Of a stretch of DNA of 64,000 nucleotides, positions 8,460-17,381 are shown in pieces. This DNA is from AP-15 sp963747735 (GTDB taxonomy: Bacteria > Pseudomonadota > Alphaproteobacteria > ATCC43930 > CGMCC-115725): assembly GCA_963747735.1 (NCBI GenBank), contig CAVVGE010000008.1, positions 124,001-188,000 of the forward strand. The letters are read 5' to 3'. A program made the position numbers and the translations under genes. The notes under the pieces are model-generated. The model was not told the origin of the DNA. It worked only from the letters and a program-made list of their open reading frames with translations, and ran no database searches. The number at the start of each line of letters is the position of its first letter. Position 1 is the stretch's first letter.

Positions 8460-9773
8460 ATGCCGATCGGCACCATCGGATTGTTGCGACGCCTTTCTTT
8501 CGGTGTGTTCCGGCCGGCGCTTCTGGTGGCGCTGCTGGCGCTCGGCGCGTGCCATCCGGTCGATACCTGGCGCGACCTGACCGGCGCCAGCAAGGACGAC
8601 CCCAACCCCGAAACCACACCAAACACCAAGAATTTGGCGGCGGGCGAGGCAGCCCCTTCTCCGAACCTCGCCACCGTGCCGGAGCCGCCGACCCAGGCAT
8701 TGACCACCGCCCAGCGCGACCAGCTTGCCCAGAGCCTGATCGCCGACCGGACCAATGCCAAATATACCGACGAAAAGCTGCGCGCCGGGTTCTCGGTGGC
8801 CACCGCGGCGCCACCGCCACCGCCGCCGCCTGCGCCGCCGACGGCCGATACGGGAAAAGCCGCATCAGGCGCGACGGCACCCCCCGCCGAGGGCGCCAAA
8901 GGCAACCCCACTCCGCCCGCGGCTGCAGCGGCCAGCGGCAAAGAACAGCCCGGGCCGGCAGCGGCGCCGCCTGGGGCGGCTGCCAAGGTGGCGAGCGCCG
9001 CCGGCAAGCCCGCTTCACCCGCGGCCCCGACAGCGGCGGTCGGCGGCAAGCAAAAGCCAGAACCGGCAACCGGGTCGCCCAAAGCGGGCACGAAAGTGGC
9101 GAGCGCTGAAGGCAAGACGGGACTCGGCACGACCGGCTTGCGCAAAGCCGGCGAGCCGCCGGAGCCGGGACCGATGGAATCGGGCCTGCAATCGCCGCAG
9201 ATCGCCTCGCTGCCGCCGCCCGAGATGCCCCAGCCCGCTCCGCCGCCGCCCGCCTTGCTCGGAAAATCCGCAGGGTCGCCCGCCCGTCTTCCGCGCGCCC
9301 CGGCGCCTGCGCCGATGCCGGCCGGGCTCGGCGCCACCGCTTACCAGCCGCCTCCGCCACCGCCCTCGCTGCCACCCCCGGCTGCGTCCCCGGCTGCGTC
9401 CGAGCCGCCCACCGCCGCCCTCGCCGGCGCCAAGCCGCCGCGGCCGGTGCCGGTCGACACGGCGGTGGGCCAGATCTCCTTTGCCGGCAACTCGGCGACC
9501 CTGACCGATGCCGATAAACCGGTTCTCGAGCAGATCGTCGCGCGCTATCGGAAGGATCCGACGAAAGTCCGCGTCGTCGGCTATGCCGGCGGCGGCGCCG
9601 CCAATCTCGATTCCGACCAGCTGGCCAGCTTTCACGCCGCGCTCGGCCGCGCCCACGCGGTTGCCGCGGCGCTGACCAAGGCCGGCATCCCAAGCAACCG
9701 GATTATCGTCGAGGCGGCGCCGGCCGGCACCGATTCGGGTCAGGCCCGCGTCGAAATCCTGTTCGTGCATTGA
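8460..9773 (+). CDS. Proline/alanine-rich lipoprotein with OmpA-like C-terminal domain
   Basis: 437 residues. The N-terminus has a hydrophobic segment ending LALLALGAC, a lipobox-like site, so an outer-membrane or inner-membrane lipoprotein is likely. A very long low-complexity linker rich in Pro, Ala, Gly and Lys (about residues 110-320) could span the periplasm. The last 100 residues (ISFAGNSATLTDADKPVLE, VRVVGYAG, GRAHAVAAALTKAGIPSNRI) have the OmpA/MotB peptidoglycan-binding pattern, though without the strict NX2LSX2RA motif (here DSDQLASFHAALGRAHAVA). The start has a GGGGAGG ribosome site. It probably tethers the envelope to peptidoglycan. The role is inferred from domain layout only. 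Confidence 0.7.
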   Translation: MPIGTIGLLRRLSFGVFRPALLVALLALGACHPVDTWRDLTGASKDDPNPETTPNTKNLAAGEAAPSPNLATVPEPPTQALTTAQRDQLAQSLIADRTNAKYTDEKLRAGFSVATAAPPPPPPPAPPTADTGKAASGATAPPAEGAKGNPTPPAAAAASGKEQPGPAAAPPGAAAKVASAAGKPASPAAPTAAVGGKQKPEPATGSPKAGTKVASAEGKTGLGTTGLRKAGEPPEPGPMESGLQSPQIASLPPPEMPQPAPPPPALLGKSAGSPARLPRAPAPAPMPAGLGATAYQPPPPPPSLPPPAASPAASEPPTAALAGAKPPRPVPVDTAVGQISFAGNSATLTDADKPVLEQIVARYRKDPTKVRVVGYAGGGAANLDSDQLASFHAALGRAHAVAAALTKAGIPSNRIIVEAAPAGTDSGQARVEILFVH

Positions 9774-9802
9774 CCGGCTGTGCGATCGCGGTTTGCGGCT
9801 AT

Positions 9803-9867
9803 CTTGCTTCGTGGGCTTGCTTCGTGGGCTTGCTTCGTGGGCTTGCTTCGTGGGCTTGCTTCGTGGG
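9803..9867. repeat. Five tandem copies of a 13-bp unit
   Basis: The unit CTTGCTTCGTGGG occurs five times without a mismatch, between the OmpA-like gene and hom. No gene covers it convincingly. Slippage would make the copy number variable. The remainder of the 9774-10037 gap shows nothing recognisable. Confidence 0.9.
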
Positions 9868-10037
9868 CATCCACGACCAGTCGATCAGCCTGGCGCTCAA
9901 ACGAAAGGCTGTGGATACGCGTGTCGTGCCCGCGCAAGCGGAAGCCTGATATCGCTTGGGTCTGCAAGACCGTCGCAACTTTGCTGCGCCAAGGCTAAAA
10001 GCGGCGCCGTGAAAACAGCCGGATCGGATCGCCTGTC

Positions 10038-11330
10038 GTGGACTCGCCGTTGAAGATCGCGGTCGCCGGCCTCGGCACGGTCGGCGCCGGCACCTTGCAG
10101 CTGCTGCAGCGCCAGACCGAGCTGCTGGCGCGGCGGGCCGGGCGGCGACTCCTCGTCACCGCGGTATCGGCGCGCGACCGGCAGCGCGAGCGTGGTGTCG
10201 AGTTGTCCGCGGCGCGCTGGTACGAAGACGCTGCGGCGATGGCCGCCGATCCCGAGATCGATGTCGTGGTCGAGCTGATCGGCGGCGCCGAGGGCATCGC
10301 CCGGCAAGTGGTCGAGACCGCGCTCGACCACGGCAAGCACGTCGTCACCGCCAACAAGGCGCTGATGGCGCATGATGGCACGAGGCTCGCCGCGCGGGCC
10401 GAGGAAAAGGGCGTGACCCTCTCCTTCGAAGCCGCGGTCGCCGGCGGCATCCCGGTGGTCAAGGCGTTGCGCGAGGGGCTCGCCGGCAACCGGCTCGAAC
10501 GTCTCTACGGCATCCTGAACGGCACCTCGAACTATATCCTGACGACGATGCGCGAAAGCGCCCGCGAATTCGCCGAGGTGCTGGCCGAGGCGCAAAAGCT
10601 CGGCTATGCCGAGGCAGATCCGAGCTTTGACATCGACGGGATCGACGCCGCGCACAAGCTCGCCATCCTGGCGAGCGTCGGGTTCGGCCGGCCGGTCGAT
10701 CTCGCCGGCGTTTACGCCGAGGGGATCCGCCACGTCTCCAGGCTCGACATCGAGTTCGCCGAGGAGTTGGGCTATCGCATCAAGCTCTTAGGCATTGCCC
10801 GGCTGACCGAGGATGGGCTCGAGCAGCGCGTCCACCCGTGCATGGTGCCCCAGGCGAGCCCGATCGCCGCGGTCGAGGGCGTCTACAACGCGGTCGTCGC
10901 CGAAGGCGACTTTGTCGGCCGCGTGCTGCTGCACGGGCGCGGCGCCGGCGCGTTGCCGACCGCCTCGGCGGTGGTCGCCGATCTGGTCGATATCGCGGCC
11001 GGCCGCCATGCCGCCGCCTTCGGCGTGCCGATACTGGACCTGTCGCCGATTCCCGGCGTGCCGATCGAGCGCCACCAGGGCGCCTACTATATCCGGCTGA
11101 TGGTGGTCGATCAGCCCGGTGTCATCGCCGATGTCGCCGCCGCCCTGCGCGACCAGCAAGTGTCGATGGAATCGATGATCCAGCGCGGTCGCGCGCCCGG
11201 CGAGGCGGTGCCGGTGGTGCTGACGACGCACGTCACGGTCGAAGCGGCGATGCGCCGCGCGCTGCACAAGATCGAGGCGCTCGACACCGTGCTCGAACCG
11301 CCGCGCCTGATCCGTATCGAGGATTTTTGA
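10038..11330 (+). CDS. hom: Homoserine dehydrogenase
   Basis: Reduces L-aspartate-4-semialdehyde to L-homoserine with NAD(P)H, the branch point to threonine and methionine. 430 residues, the usual length of the monofunctional enzyme with ACT domain. The Rossmann motif is AVAGLGTVGAGTLQLL (residues 8-23). The conserved segments HVVTANKALMA, FEAAVAGGIPVVKALREGL, GILNGTSNYILTTM and YAEADPSFDIDGIDAAHK are all intact. The C-terminal ACT domain is visible as YYIRLMVVDQPGVIADVA. The start is GTG at 10038. It heads a tight plus-strand run; the next gene starts one base after its stop. Confidence 0.97.
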   Translation: MDSPLKIAVAGLGTVGAGTLQLLQRQTELLARRAGRRLLVTAVSARDRQRERGVELSAARWYEDAAAMAADPEIDVVVELIGGAEGIARQVVETALDHGKHVVTANKALMAHDGTRLAARAEEKGVTLSFEAAVAGGIPVVKALREGLAGNRLERLYGILNGTSNYILTTMRESAREFAEVLAEAQKLGYAEADPSFDIDGIDAAHKLAILASVGFGRPVDLAGVYAEGIRHVSRLDIEFAEELGYRIKLLGIARLTEDGLEQRVHPCMVPQASPIAAVEGVYNAVVAEGDFVGRVLLHGRGAGALPTASAVVADLVDIAAGRHAAAFGVPILDLSPIPGVPIERHQGAYYIRLMVVDQPGVIADVAAALRDQQVSMESMIQRGRAPGEAVPVVLTTHVTVEAAMRRALHKIEALDTVLEPPRLIRIEDF

Positions 11331-11331
11331 C

Positions 11332-12189
11332 GTGCCCGGCGCGGCAATGCCCGATCGTGAGACGCCGGCCGTGCCGATCGCGAGCCGCCTCGTGGCGATC
11401 TACCGGGGCCGCGGCATCGATATCGCGAGCGGCCTCAACCCGAGCCATTTCGACAATCTGCCGACGGCCCCCTTCACCCGCTTCATCAAGGAGGGGGAGA
11501 GCCTGACCAACGGGCTCGGCATCGCCCTCCAGGAACTCTATTTCCTCGAATGCCTGTTCGCCGGGTTTCGCCCGCGGCACCTGTTCGTGATCGGCAACGC
11601 GCTCGGCTGGAGCAGCCTGGCCCTCGGCCTGTTGCAGCCGCGGGGGCGCGTCCTGGCAATCGATGCCGGCACCGACCGCAACGCCGCCTGGGGGATCGAG
11701 CTGACCAATTCGCTGGCGCAGGAGCACGGTCTGCCGGTTCTGGCTGTCGCCGGCCGCTCGCCCGAAGACGTGCCGGGGGCGTTGCTGGCGCATGCCATGG
11801 TCCCGGTCGAGTTCGCTTTTGTCGACGGCTACCATTCGCCCGAGCAGGTCGCGCTCGATTTCGCCGCGATCCGCCCGCACGCCGCACCCGGCTGCCTCTA
11901 TTTGTTCCACGATGTCGAGAATTTCGGTCTGCACGCCGGGATCGAGCACATAGCCACTGAGAGTGGGCTTGCCTGGGAGCTGCTGCTCGGCACGACCTCG
12001 GGAATGGCCTTGGTCTTCGATCCGGCGCACCGGCCGGCGGCGCTCGATCACATCGCCCCGTTCATTGTGTCCCCCGCCGTCGTCGGGCTGGTCCGCCGTG
12101 CCGCATGGGACCACCGTCATCGCCATTTGGCGCGGTGGCGGCGCAGCCTGCGCAAGCGCTTCGGCGGCCCCGCGGCGACCGGCCGATGA
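11332..12189 (+). CDS. Class I SAM-dependent methyltransferase-like protein
   Basis: About 285 residues from a GTG one base after the hom stop; an ATG at 11347 is an alternative start. It has a Rossmann-type pattern: HLFVIGNALGWSSLALGLL (motif I equivalent), RVLAIDAGTD (acidic residue after strand 2) and VEFAFVDGYHSPEQVALDF, as in Methyltransf_24-like family members. The C-terminal part is rich in Arg and His. The substrate is unknown. Translational coupling to hom and a 4-base overlap with the next gene suggest co-expression. The motif I glycines are weaker than in a standard methyltransferase, so catalytic activity is not certain. Confidence 0.65.
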   Translation: MPGAAMPDRETPAVPIASRLVAIYRGRGIDIASGLNPSHFDNLPTAPFTRFIKEGESLTNGLGIALQELYFLECLFAGFRPRHLFVIGNALGWSSLALGLLQPRGRVLAIDAGTDRNAAWGIELTNSLAQEHGLPVLAVAGRSPEDVPGALLAHAMVPVEFAFVDGYHSPEQVALDFAAIRPHAAPGCLYLFHDVENFGLHAGIEHIATESGLAWELLLGTTSGMALVFDPAHRPAALDHIAPFIVSPAVVGLVRRAAWDHRHRHLARWRRSLRKRFGGPAATGR

Positions 12190-12806
12190 GATCGACCGCC
12201 ATCGCCGGCACGGCAGGCTATGCCGAAGCGGCCGACGAGTTGTTCGTCCGGTACGAGAGCATCGCTTTTGCCGAGGTCCACCGGGCGGTGCTTCACCTGC
12301 TGCCGACGGCGCCCGCCCATGTCCTCGACATCGGCGCCGGCACCGGCCGCGACGCCGCGGCCCTCGCCGAGATCGGGCATCGGGTGGTCGCGGTCGAGCC
12401 GACCGATGCGCTGCGCAGGGGTGCCATGGCGCTCCACCCGTCGTCTTCGATCCAGTGGATCGACGACAGCCTGCCGGACCTTGCGGTGGTGCTCGCGCAC
12501 GGGCGGCGGTTCGACCTCGTCATGCTGACTGCCGTATGGATGCACCTCGACGGGGCGGAGCGGCGGCGGGCGATGCCGCGGGTCGCCTCTCTGTTGCGCC
12601 CCGGCGGGGTGATGGTCATGTCGCTGCGGCATGGGCCGGTCCCGCCGGGCCGGTGGATGTTCGAGGTCGCCGCGGCGGAGACGGTGCGGCTCGCCCGGGA
12701 CGCGGGGCTGCGCCTCGAGATCGAGCGGCGCGGGCCGTCGCTTCAGCCCCAAAACGCCGGCATCGAATGGACCCGGCTCGCCTTCTCGCGGCCCGCGTCG
12801 GATTGA
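12186..12806 (+). CDS. Class I SAM-dependent methyltransferase
   Basis: 206 residues from the ATG that overlaps the previous stop (ATGA). The motifs are clear: motif I HVLDIGAGTGRDAAALA, the acidic residue in VVAVEPTD, motif IV-like FDLVMLTAVWMHLD and the post-motif LRPGGVMVMSLRHGP. Typical of the Methyltransf_11/25 type small-molecule methyltransferases. The longer frame starting at 12105 only adds sequence that overlaps the upstream gene. Together with its neighbour it sits between hom and glpX. The substrate cannot be told from sequence. Confidence 0.8.
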   Translation: MRSTAIAGTAGYAEAADELFVRYESIAFAEVHRAVLHLLPTAPAHVLDIGAGTGRDAAALAEIGHRVVAVEPTDALRRGAMALHPSSSIQWIDDSLPDLAVVLAHGRRFDLVMLTAVWMHLDGAERRRAMPRVASLLRPGGVMVMSLRHGPVPPGRWMFEVAAAETVRLARDAGLRLEIERRGPSLQPQNAGIEWTRLAFSRPASD

Positions 12807-12869
12807 CGCGGCTGGGGCCGGCGCTTAGGTTCGGCGGCGTCGCCCTGGCCAAAAACATGGAGGAAGCCC

Positions 12870-13859
12870 GTGGCCGAGACATCGAAGATGGACCGCAATC
12901 TGGCGCTGGAGGCGGTGCGGGTGACCGAAGCGGCGGCGCTGTCGGCCTCGCGGCTGATGGGGCGCGGCGACGAGAAGGCGGCCGACCAGGCCGCGGTCGA
13001 TGCCATGCGCGAGGCGCTCAACAGCCTTGCCATCGCCGGCACCGTCGTGATCGGCGAAGGCGAGCGCGACGAGGCGCCGATGCTGTTCATCGGCGAAAAG
13101 GTCGGCAACGGCAACGGGCCGCCGATCGACATCGCGCTCGATCCGCTGGAAGGGACGACGATCACCGCGAAAGGCGGCGCCAACGCGCTCGCCGTCATCG
13201 CGATGGCCGACGCCGGCGGGTTTCTGAACGCGCCCGACGTCTACATGGACAAGATCGCGGTCGGCGGCGGGCTCCCCGACGATCTCGTCGATCTCGACGA
13301 AGAACCGGCGATAAATTTGAGAAACTTGGCGCGGGCGAAAAGGGCCGAGGTGTCCGACCTCGTCGTCTGCATCCTCGACCGGCCGCGTCATGCCGAGCTG
13401 ATCGCCAAGGTCCGCGCTGCCGGCGCCCGGATCACGCTGATTTCGGACGGCGACGTCAGCGGCGTCATCGCCACCTCGGAGCCCGAAACCGGGATCGACA
13501 TGTATGTCGGCTCGGGCGGCGCGCCGGAGGGCGTCCTGGCGGCGGCGGCGCTGCGCTGCATCGGCGGGCAGATGCAGGGGCGGCTCTTGTTCCGCAACGA
13601 CGATGAACGCGGCCGGGCGCGCCACATCGGCATCATCGACCTCGACCGCAAGTACAAGCTCCTCGACCTCGCCGCGGGCGATGTGATGTTCGCCGCAACC
13701 GGCGTCACCAACGGCACGATGCTGCGCGGCGTGCGCCGCTTTCCAGGTGGCGCGGCAACGCATTCGGTAGTGATGCGGTCGAAGACCGGAACCGTGCGCT
13801 ATGTCGAAGCGCGGCACGATTTCACCCGCAAGCAAAGCTTTGCGCCGTTCGCCCGCTGA
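12870..13859 (+). CDS. glpX: Class II fructose-1,6-bisphosphatase GlpX
   Basis: Hydrolyses fructose-1,6-bisphosphate to fructose-6-phosphate in gluconeogenesis. 329 residues, normal for GlpX. Metal and substrate motifs are present: GEGERDEAPMLFIGE near residues 61-75 and DPLEGTTITAKGG near 91-103. Further landmarks are YMDKIAVG, ISDGDVSGVIA, DMYVGSGGAPEGVLAAAALRC and ATGVTNGTMLRGVR. It starts MAETSKMDRNLALEAVRVTE after GGAGGAAGCCC. The hom / glpX / recJ order, apart from the two methyltransferases, is common in alphaproteobacteria. Confidence 0.97.
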   Translation: MAETSKMDRNLALEAVRVTEAAALSASRLMGRGDEKAADQAAVDAMREALNSLAIAGTVVIGEGERDEAPMLFIGEKVGNGNGPPIDIALDPLEGTTITAKGGANALAVIAMADAGGFLNAPDVYMDKIAVGGGLPDDLVDLDEEPAINLRNLARAKRAEVSDLVVCILDRPRHAELIAKVRAAGARITLISDGDVSGVIATSEPETGIDMYVGSGGAPEGVLAAAALRCIGGQMQGRLLFRNDDERGRARHIGIIDLDRKYKLLDLAAGDVMFAATGVTNGTMLRGVRRFPGGAATHSVVMRSKTGTVRYVEARHDFTRKQSFAPFAR

Positions 13860-14005
13860 GCTCGATTCTCCGGCGGCGACCACGCTCCGAGACCCGACCG
13901 CCGGCGACAAGGCCATGATCCGCAAGCGCTTGGGCGAGAGGCGCTAGACCCTCGCCGCAGCCGCGGCGACGATCGGACCCGCAGCAAAACTGAGCGGGCA
14001 GTGAA

Positions 14006-15784
14006 ATGGACGCCGGCACGGTCCTCGGGGTCGAGCGGTCGGTTTGCGGTCGCAGCTGGCGATTTCCGCCCGCCGACAGCCGCGAGGGGCTGGCGATTGC
14101 CGAGCGGCTGGCGCTGCCCGAAATCGTCGGCCGGCTTCTTGCCCATCGCGGCGTCGTTCTCGACCATGCGCCCGAGTTCTTGGCGCCCCGGCTGCGCCAC
14201 CAGCTGCCGGACCCCTTGCACCTGCGGGGCATGGACGTGGCGTGCGCGCGGCTGGTCCGTGCCGTCCGGGGCGGCGAGACGATCGCCGTTTTCGGCGATT
14301 ACGATGTCGACGGTGCGACCTCGGCCGCTCTCTTGCTGCGGTTCTTCTCCGAGGTTGGCGCCAAGACCCGGCTCTATGTGCCGGACCGGCTGCGCGAGGG
14401 CTATGGCCCGAACGCCGCGGCGCTGGCCCGCTTGCAGGCGGACGGCGCCGGCGTCGTCGTCACCGTCGATTGCGGCACCACGGCGCACCGCCCGCTCGCC
14501 GAGGCCGCCGAGCGCGGTCTCGAGGTCATCGTCATCGACCACCATGTTGCCGAGCCGCAATTGCCGCGCGCGTTGGCGGTGGTCAACCCGAACCGGCTGG
14601 ACGAGGACAGCCCGCATAGGAGCCTCGCCGCGGTGGGCGTCGTCTTTTTGCTGGTTATCGCGATGAACCGCGCGCTGCGCGAGGGCGGCTGGTATGGCGC
14701 TGACCGCGCCGAGCCCAACCTGCTCGGCTGGCTCGATCTTGTCGCTTTGGGCACCGTCTGCGACGTCGTTCCGCTGACCGGGCTCAATCGCGCCCTGGTG
14801 GCACAAGGCATCAAAGTCGCGCGCCGCGGCGCCAATCCGGGGATTGCCGCTTTGTCGGCTGTAGCCGGCATCGCGCGCCCGCTCGACGCCTGGCATCTGG
14901 GCTTCGCCTTGGGTCCGCGGGTCAATGCCGGCGGCCGGGTCGGCGCAGCCGATCTAGGCGCGCGGCTGTTGGCGACCGACGATCCGGTGCTGGCGGCCGG
15001 GCTGGCCCGTCGTCTCGACGACTACAACCGCGAGCGCCGCGAGATCGAAGCGCGCGTTCTCGACGAGGCCATCGCCGCAGTCGAATCGACACCGCAGTCG
15101 CCGGCGCTCGTTTTTGCTGCCGCTCCCGGCTGGCATCCTGGCGTGATCGGGATCGTCGCCGCACGCCTCAAGGAGCGCTATCAGCGGCCGGCCTGCGTCG
15201 TCGCGCTCGCCGACGGGACCGGCCGCGGCTCGGCCCGGTCGGTCGCCGGGTTGGCGATCGGCCCGGCGATCACCGCGGCATCCCAGGCAGGGCTCTTGAT
15301 CAATGGCGGCGGCCATGCGATGGCTGCGGGGTTCACCGTGGCGGCGGAAAAGGTCGAAGCCTTGCGCGAGTTTCTGGCCGAGCGCTTGGGCGACGGGATC
15401 GACGGCGGCGAGCTTGTGCCCGAGCTCTTCATCGACGGCGCGCTCGCCGTCGCTGCAGCGCAATCGGGGCTGATCGACGAGCTCGACCGGCTGGCGCCGT
15501 TCGGTGCCGCCAACCCCGAGCCGCGCTTTGTCTTTCCCGGCGTCCGTGTGGTTCACGCCGGGCCGGTCGGAAGCGGACATCTGTGCTGCGCTTTGAGCGA
15601 CCCGCTCGACGGCGCGCGGCTGCGCGGCGTCGCCTTTCGCGCCGCCGGGACGCCGCTCGGCCGTTTTCTCGCCGAGACGCGGGGTGCCGCGATCCATGTC
15701 GCCGGCCATTTGCGGCGCGATGTATGGCGTGGCGGCGACGCAATCGAGCTCGCTGTCGACGACGCAGCCATCGCGCAAGGCTGA
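14006..15784 (+). CDS. recJ: Single-stranded-DNA-specific exonuclease RecJ
   Basis: 5'-3' single-strand DNA exonuclease of recombination and mismatch repair. 592 residues, typical of alphaproteobacterial RecJ. DHH-family motifs: FGDYDVDGATSAALL near residue 96, VDCGTT near 153 and VIDHHV near 177; the DHHA1 region has NGGGHAMAAGFTV. The middle holds FALGPRVNAGGRVGAADLGARLL, the usual RecJ signature. The C-terminal OB-fold is present (FVFPGVRVVHAGPVGSGHL). The ATG at 14006 follows a 146-base gap after glpX and is otherwise consistent with a shared transcript. Confidence 0.97.
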   Translation: MDAGTVLGVERSVCGRSWRFPPADSREGLAIAERLALPEIVGRLLAHRGVVLDHAPEFLAPRLRHQLPDPLHLRGMDVACARLVRAVRGGETIAVFGDYDVDGATSAALLLRFFSEVGAKTRLYVPDRLREGYGPNAAALARLQADGAGVVVTVDCGTTAHRPLAEAAERGLEVIVIDHHVAEPQLPRALAVVNPNRLDEDSPHRSLAAVGVVFLLVIAMNRALREGGWYGADRAEPNLLGWLDLVALGTVCDVVPLTGLNRALVAQGIKVARRGANPGIAALSAVAGIARPLDAWHLGFALGPRVNAGGRVGAADLGARLLATDDPVLAAGLARRLDDYNRERREIEARVLDEAIAAVESTPQSPALVFAAAPGWHPGVIGIVAARLKERYQRPACVVALADGTGRGSARSVAGLAIGPAITAASQAGLLINGGGHAMAAGFTVAAEKVEALREFLAERLGDGIDGGELVPELFIDGALAVAAAQSGLIDELDRLAPFGAANPEPRFVFPGVRVVHAGPVGSGHLCCALSDPLDGARLRGVAFRAAGTPLGRFLAETRGAAIHVAGHLRRDVWRGGDAIELAVDDAAIAQG

Positions 15785-15801
15785 TCCCGCAGGAGAGACC
15801 G

Positions 15802-16422
15802 GTGGAATCGACAGAAATCGCCGAGACGATCCACGGCGGCGAGGAGGCCGAAGAGCATCGCAGCCGCACCGATACCGGGCTGCGCCGATTTGCCGGCATC
15901 TATCTCGGCGTCATCGCGATGCTGTTGGCGATCACCACGCTCGGCGGCGCCAACGCCACCAAGGTCATGCTGAACGCCAATATCCAAGCCTCCGACACCT
16001 ACAGCTACTACCAGTCGAAATATCTGCGTCAGGTGGCGCTGGAGCATGCTGCCGACCAGCTCGAATTGCAGCTCGCCGCCCAGCCGGGAATGCCCGAAGC
16101 GGCCCGGACGAAATTTGTCGAGGCGATCAAAAGCTGGCGCGGCGAGGCGCGGCATTACGAGAGCGACCCGCAAAAGGGCCAGGGCAAAAAGGAGCTGCTC
16201 GCCAAAGCCCGGCAATGGGAGGAGAAACGCGACCGCGCCGCCGAGCGCGACCCCAATTTCGATTTCGCCGAAGCGCTGTTTCAGATTGCGATCGTGCTCG
16301 GCTCGGTCAGCATCGTCGCCGTCTCGCGAGCGCTGCTGCGGTTGAGTGGCGCGCTCGCGGTGGTCGCGACGGTGCTGATGATCAACGGCTACTTCCTCGT
16401 GGTCCACCTGCCGTTTGGCTGA
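15802..16422 (+). CDS. DUF4337-family membrane protein
   Basis: 206 residues. The start is GTG at 15802, six bases after an AGGAGAG ribosome site. A transmembrane helix runs from about residue 29 (FAGIYLGVIAMLLAITTLGG), followed by NATKVMLNANIQASDTYSYY, the characteristic stretch of DUF4337 proteins. A charged coiled-coil-like region follows, then two C-terminal membrane helices (IAIVLGSVSIVAVSRALL and ALAVVATVLMINGYFLVV). The function of the family is unknown. It lies 17 bases after recJ on the same strand. Confidence 0.8.
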   Translation: MESTEIAETIHGGEEAEEHRSRTDTGLRRFAGIYLGVIAMLLAITTLGGANATKVMLNANIQASDTYSYYQSKYLRQVALEHAADQLELQLAAQPGMPEAARTKFVEAIKSWRGEARHYESDPQKGQGKKELLAKARQWEEKRDRAAERDPNFDFAEALFQIAIVLGSVSIVAVSRALLRLSGALAVVATVLMINGYFLVVHLPFG

Positions 16423-16553
16423 GCTCGGCTTGCTGCACGCATTCGAGAGCCGCGTCCAATCGGCCACGCGCGGCAAGCTCCGGTGCTGGTGGACGTCCAA
16501 AGGTCGAGGCTGCGCGCGGATGGCGCAATCCGCGCTGTCGCAGCCCCTTTGGG

Positions 16554-17267
16554 TCAACAGCCGAGCTTGGCGGCGAGATCGATGAAGCTGTCGGCGATCA
16601 CGTCGAAATCGTGCTCGGCGCGCAGGTCACGGGTCTTGTTGGGGCCGTGCTCCAGCGGCCGGCTGACAAAGGCGGTGTGAAAGCCACGCCCGCGCGCCGC
16701 CATCAGATCGGCATTGTGCGCCGCGACCATCATGCATTGCGCAGGCTTCAGGTCGAGAAACGCGGCGGTGCGATCATAAGCTTCGGGCTGCGGCTTGTAG
16801 GCGTGTGCCACCTCGGCGCCGAGGACCGCATCCCACGGCAGCCCGGCGTATTTGGCCATGTTGACCATCAGCGCAACATTGCCGTTCGACAGAGTCACGA
16901 GAATGAATTTGCGCTTGAGCCGGGTCAGGCCTTCGACCGTGTCGGGCCAGCCGTCGAGGCGGTGCCAGGCACGGTTCAATTGATCGACCTCGGCTTCGCT
17001 GAGCCCGCTGATTCCGAGCTCCGGCAACAGCTCGACCAGGTTTTCGCGGTGCAGATCGTCGAGCCGCGCCCAGGGCCGCTCGCCATTGCGCACCTTGGCC
17101 ATCGCCGGCTGATACCGCGCCCGCCAACGGTCGGCGAAATCGTGCCAGTCCTTGTCGTATCCCTTGGGAGCGAGCGCCGCCTTGACTTCGCGGGCGATGC
17201 TGTCGCGCCAGTTCACCACCGTTCCGAACACGTCAAAGGTCAGCGCCTTCACCTCGGAAATCGCCAT
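16554..17267 (-). CDS. HAD-superfamily type II haloacid dehalogenase-like hydrolase
   Basis: About 237 residues from the ATG at 17267 (MAISEVKALTFDVFGTVVNW); the longer frame to 17300 lacks a better signal. HAD motif I is FDVFGTVVNW with the nucleophilic Asp, motif II is LVTLSNGN, motif III Lys is in AHAYKPQPEAYDRT, and motif IV region is MMVAAHNADLMAARGRG. These match L-2-haloacid dehalogenases, which hydrolyse 2-haloalkanoates to 2-hydroxyacids, but many members act on other substrates. It is transcribed against its neighbours. The 130 bases between it and the DUF4337 gene show nothing notable. Confidence 0.85.
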   Translation of the reverse strand: MAISEVKALTFDVFGTVVNWRDSIAREVKAALAPKGYDKDWHDFADRWRARYQPAMAKVRNGERPWARLDDLHRENLVELLPELGISGLSEAEVDQLNRAWHRLDGWPDTVEGLTRLKRKFILVTLSNGNVALMVNMAKYAGLPWDAVLGAEVAHAYKPQPEAYDRTAAFLDLKPAQCMMVAAHNADLMAARGRGFHTAFVSRPLEHGPNKTRDLRAEHDFDVIADSFIDLAAKLGC

Positions 17268-17381
17268 TCTCCAGATCCTTCTTTCACGGGTTGCACGCAA
17301 CAGCCGGGGCCGATGTGGCGTGCCGCTGCGCCTCCCCTATCCCGTTCGCGCGACGCGAGCTAGGTTTCTGTTCAACAATTT

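Noticed and set aside
9057..9460. Repeated Ala/Pro/Lys segments as a possible separate repeat gene
   Set aside because: They are the low-complexity linker of the OmpA-like lipoprotein in the same frame.
6844..9693. A 949-residue open frame on the minus strand
   Set aside because: It runs antisense or out of frame through phaC and the OmpA-like gene, is dominated by Arg/Pro/Ala, and has no domain. A shadow of high-GC coding sequence.
9800..9870. A CRISPR-like array
   Set aside because: The 13-bp units are directly adjacent with no spacers, and no cas gene is present.
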